DNA from: an uncultured Gammaproteobacteria bacterium
GTDB taxonomy: Bacteria; Pseudomonadota; Gammaproteobacteria; Chromatiales; Chromatiaceae
Direction: 5' to 3'
Assembly (NCBI GenBank): GCA_937926265.1
Contig: CALAZS010000187.1
Coordinates: forward strand, 1-5,414
DNA: 5,414 bases
The notes below the pieces were generated by a model. It worked only from the letters and a program-made list of their open reading frames with translations, was not told the origin of the DNA and searched no databases. Below are positions 5,375 to 5,414 of the stretch, one piece after another. Positions within the stretch are counted from its first letter, which is position 1. Each line of letters begins with the position of its first letter. Both the position numbers and the translations under genes were made by a program.

Positions 5375-5414
5375 ATATCAATATGTTACTAACCATTAAG
5401 ATTTAATAATAGGC

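Noticed and set aside
5375..5414. A further gene starting at the right edge
   Set aside because: The ATG at 5383 opens only a few codons before TAA, and no ribosome binding site or conserved sequence is visible.

Overview
The window looks like chromosomal DNA of a mid-GC gammaproteobacterium. This rests on protein-level resemblance: MsrB without zinc cysteines, a MerR plus VIT-VWA gene pair, a Tat-type signal, and a peptide matching the C-terminal tail of gammaproteobacterial FtsZ. No species is claimed. No rRNA, tRNA, CRISPR array, transposase or integrase was seen.

Left half, all on the minus strand (73-1801): a 124-residue tail-anchored hypothetical protein; an exported methionine-R-sulfoxide reductase (MsrB); an 85-residue hypothetical protein that starts at GTG; and a 62-residue ribbon-helix-helix (RHH) DNA-binding protein. 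The last two form a tight two-gene unit: the ribosome binding site of the 85-residue gene lies inside the last codons of the RHH gene. Upstream of the RHH gene are three copies of the 7-bp word CGTTACA/TGTAACG at 18-19 bp spacing, a good candidate operator for autoregulation.

Right half, plus strand (1950-5374): a MerR-family regulator overlaps by 26 nt a 758-residue VIT-VWA protein. Next come a small Tat-signal protein with a C-terminal membrane segment, and then a short ORF with an in-frame continuation past a TAG. Direct and inverted TGACA/TGTCA words are arranged symmetrically around the MerR start and may be its operator.

The most interesting signal is a short peptide. The VIT-VWA protein carries LDIPAFLRRQ at residues 634-643, after a probably disordered acidic/serine-rich linker. 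From memory this equals the conserved C-terminal peptide of FtsZ in Pseudomonas-like bacteria, the tail that binds FtsA, ZipA, MinC, ZapD and SlmA. Two looser versions (LDIPTVFRKL and LNVPTFLRRS) occur in the small ORF downstream and in its continuation. The working hypothesis is that this MerR-controlled operon encodes a cytosolic VWA protein, with a membrane partner, that engages or mimics the FtsZ-tail interaction network. This is inference from sequence and no function is proven.
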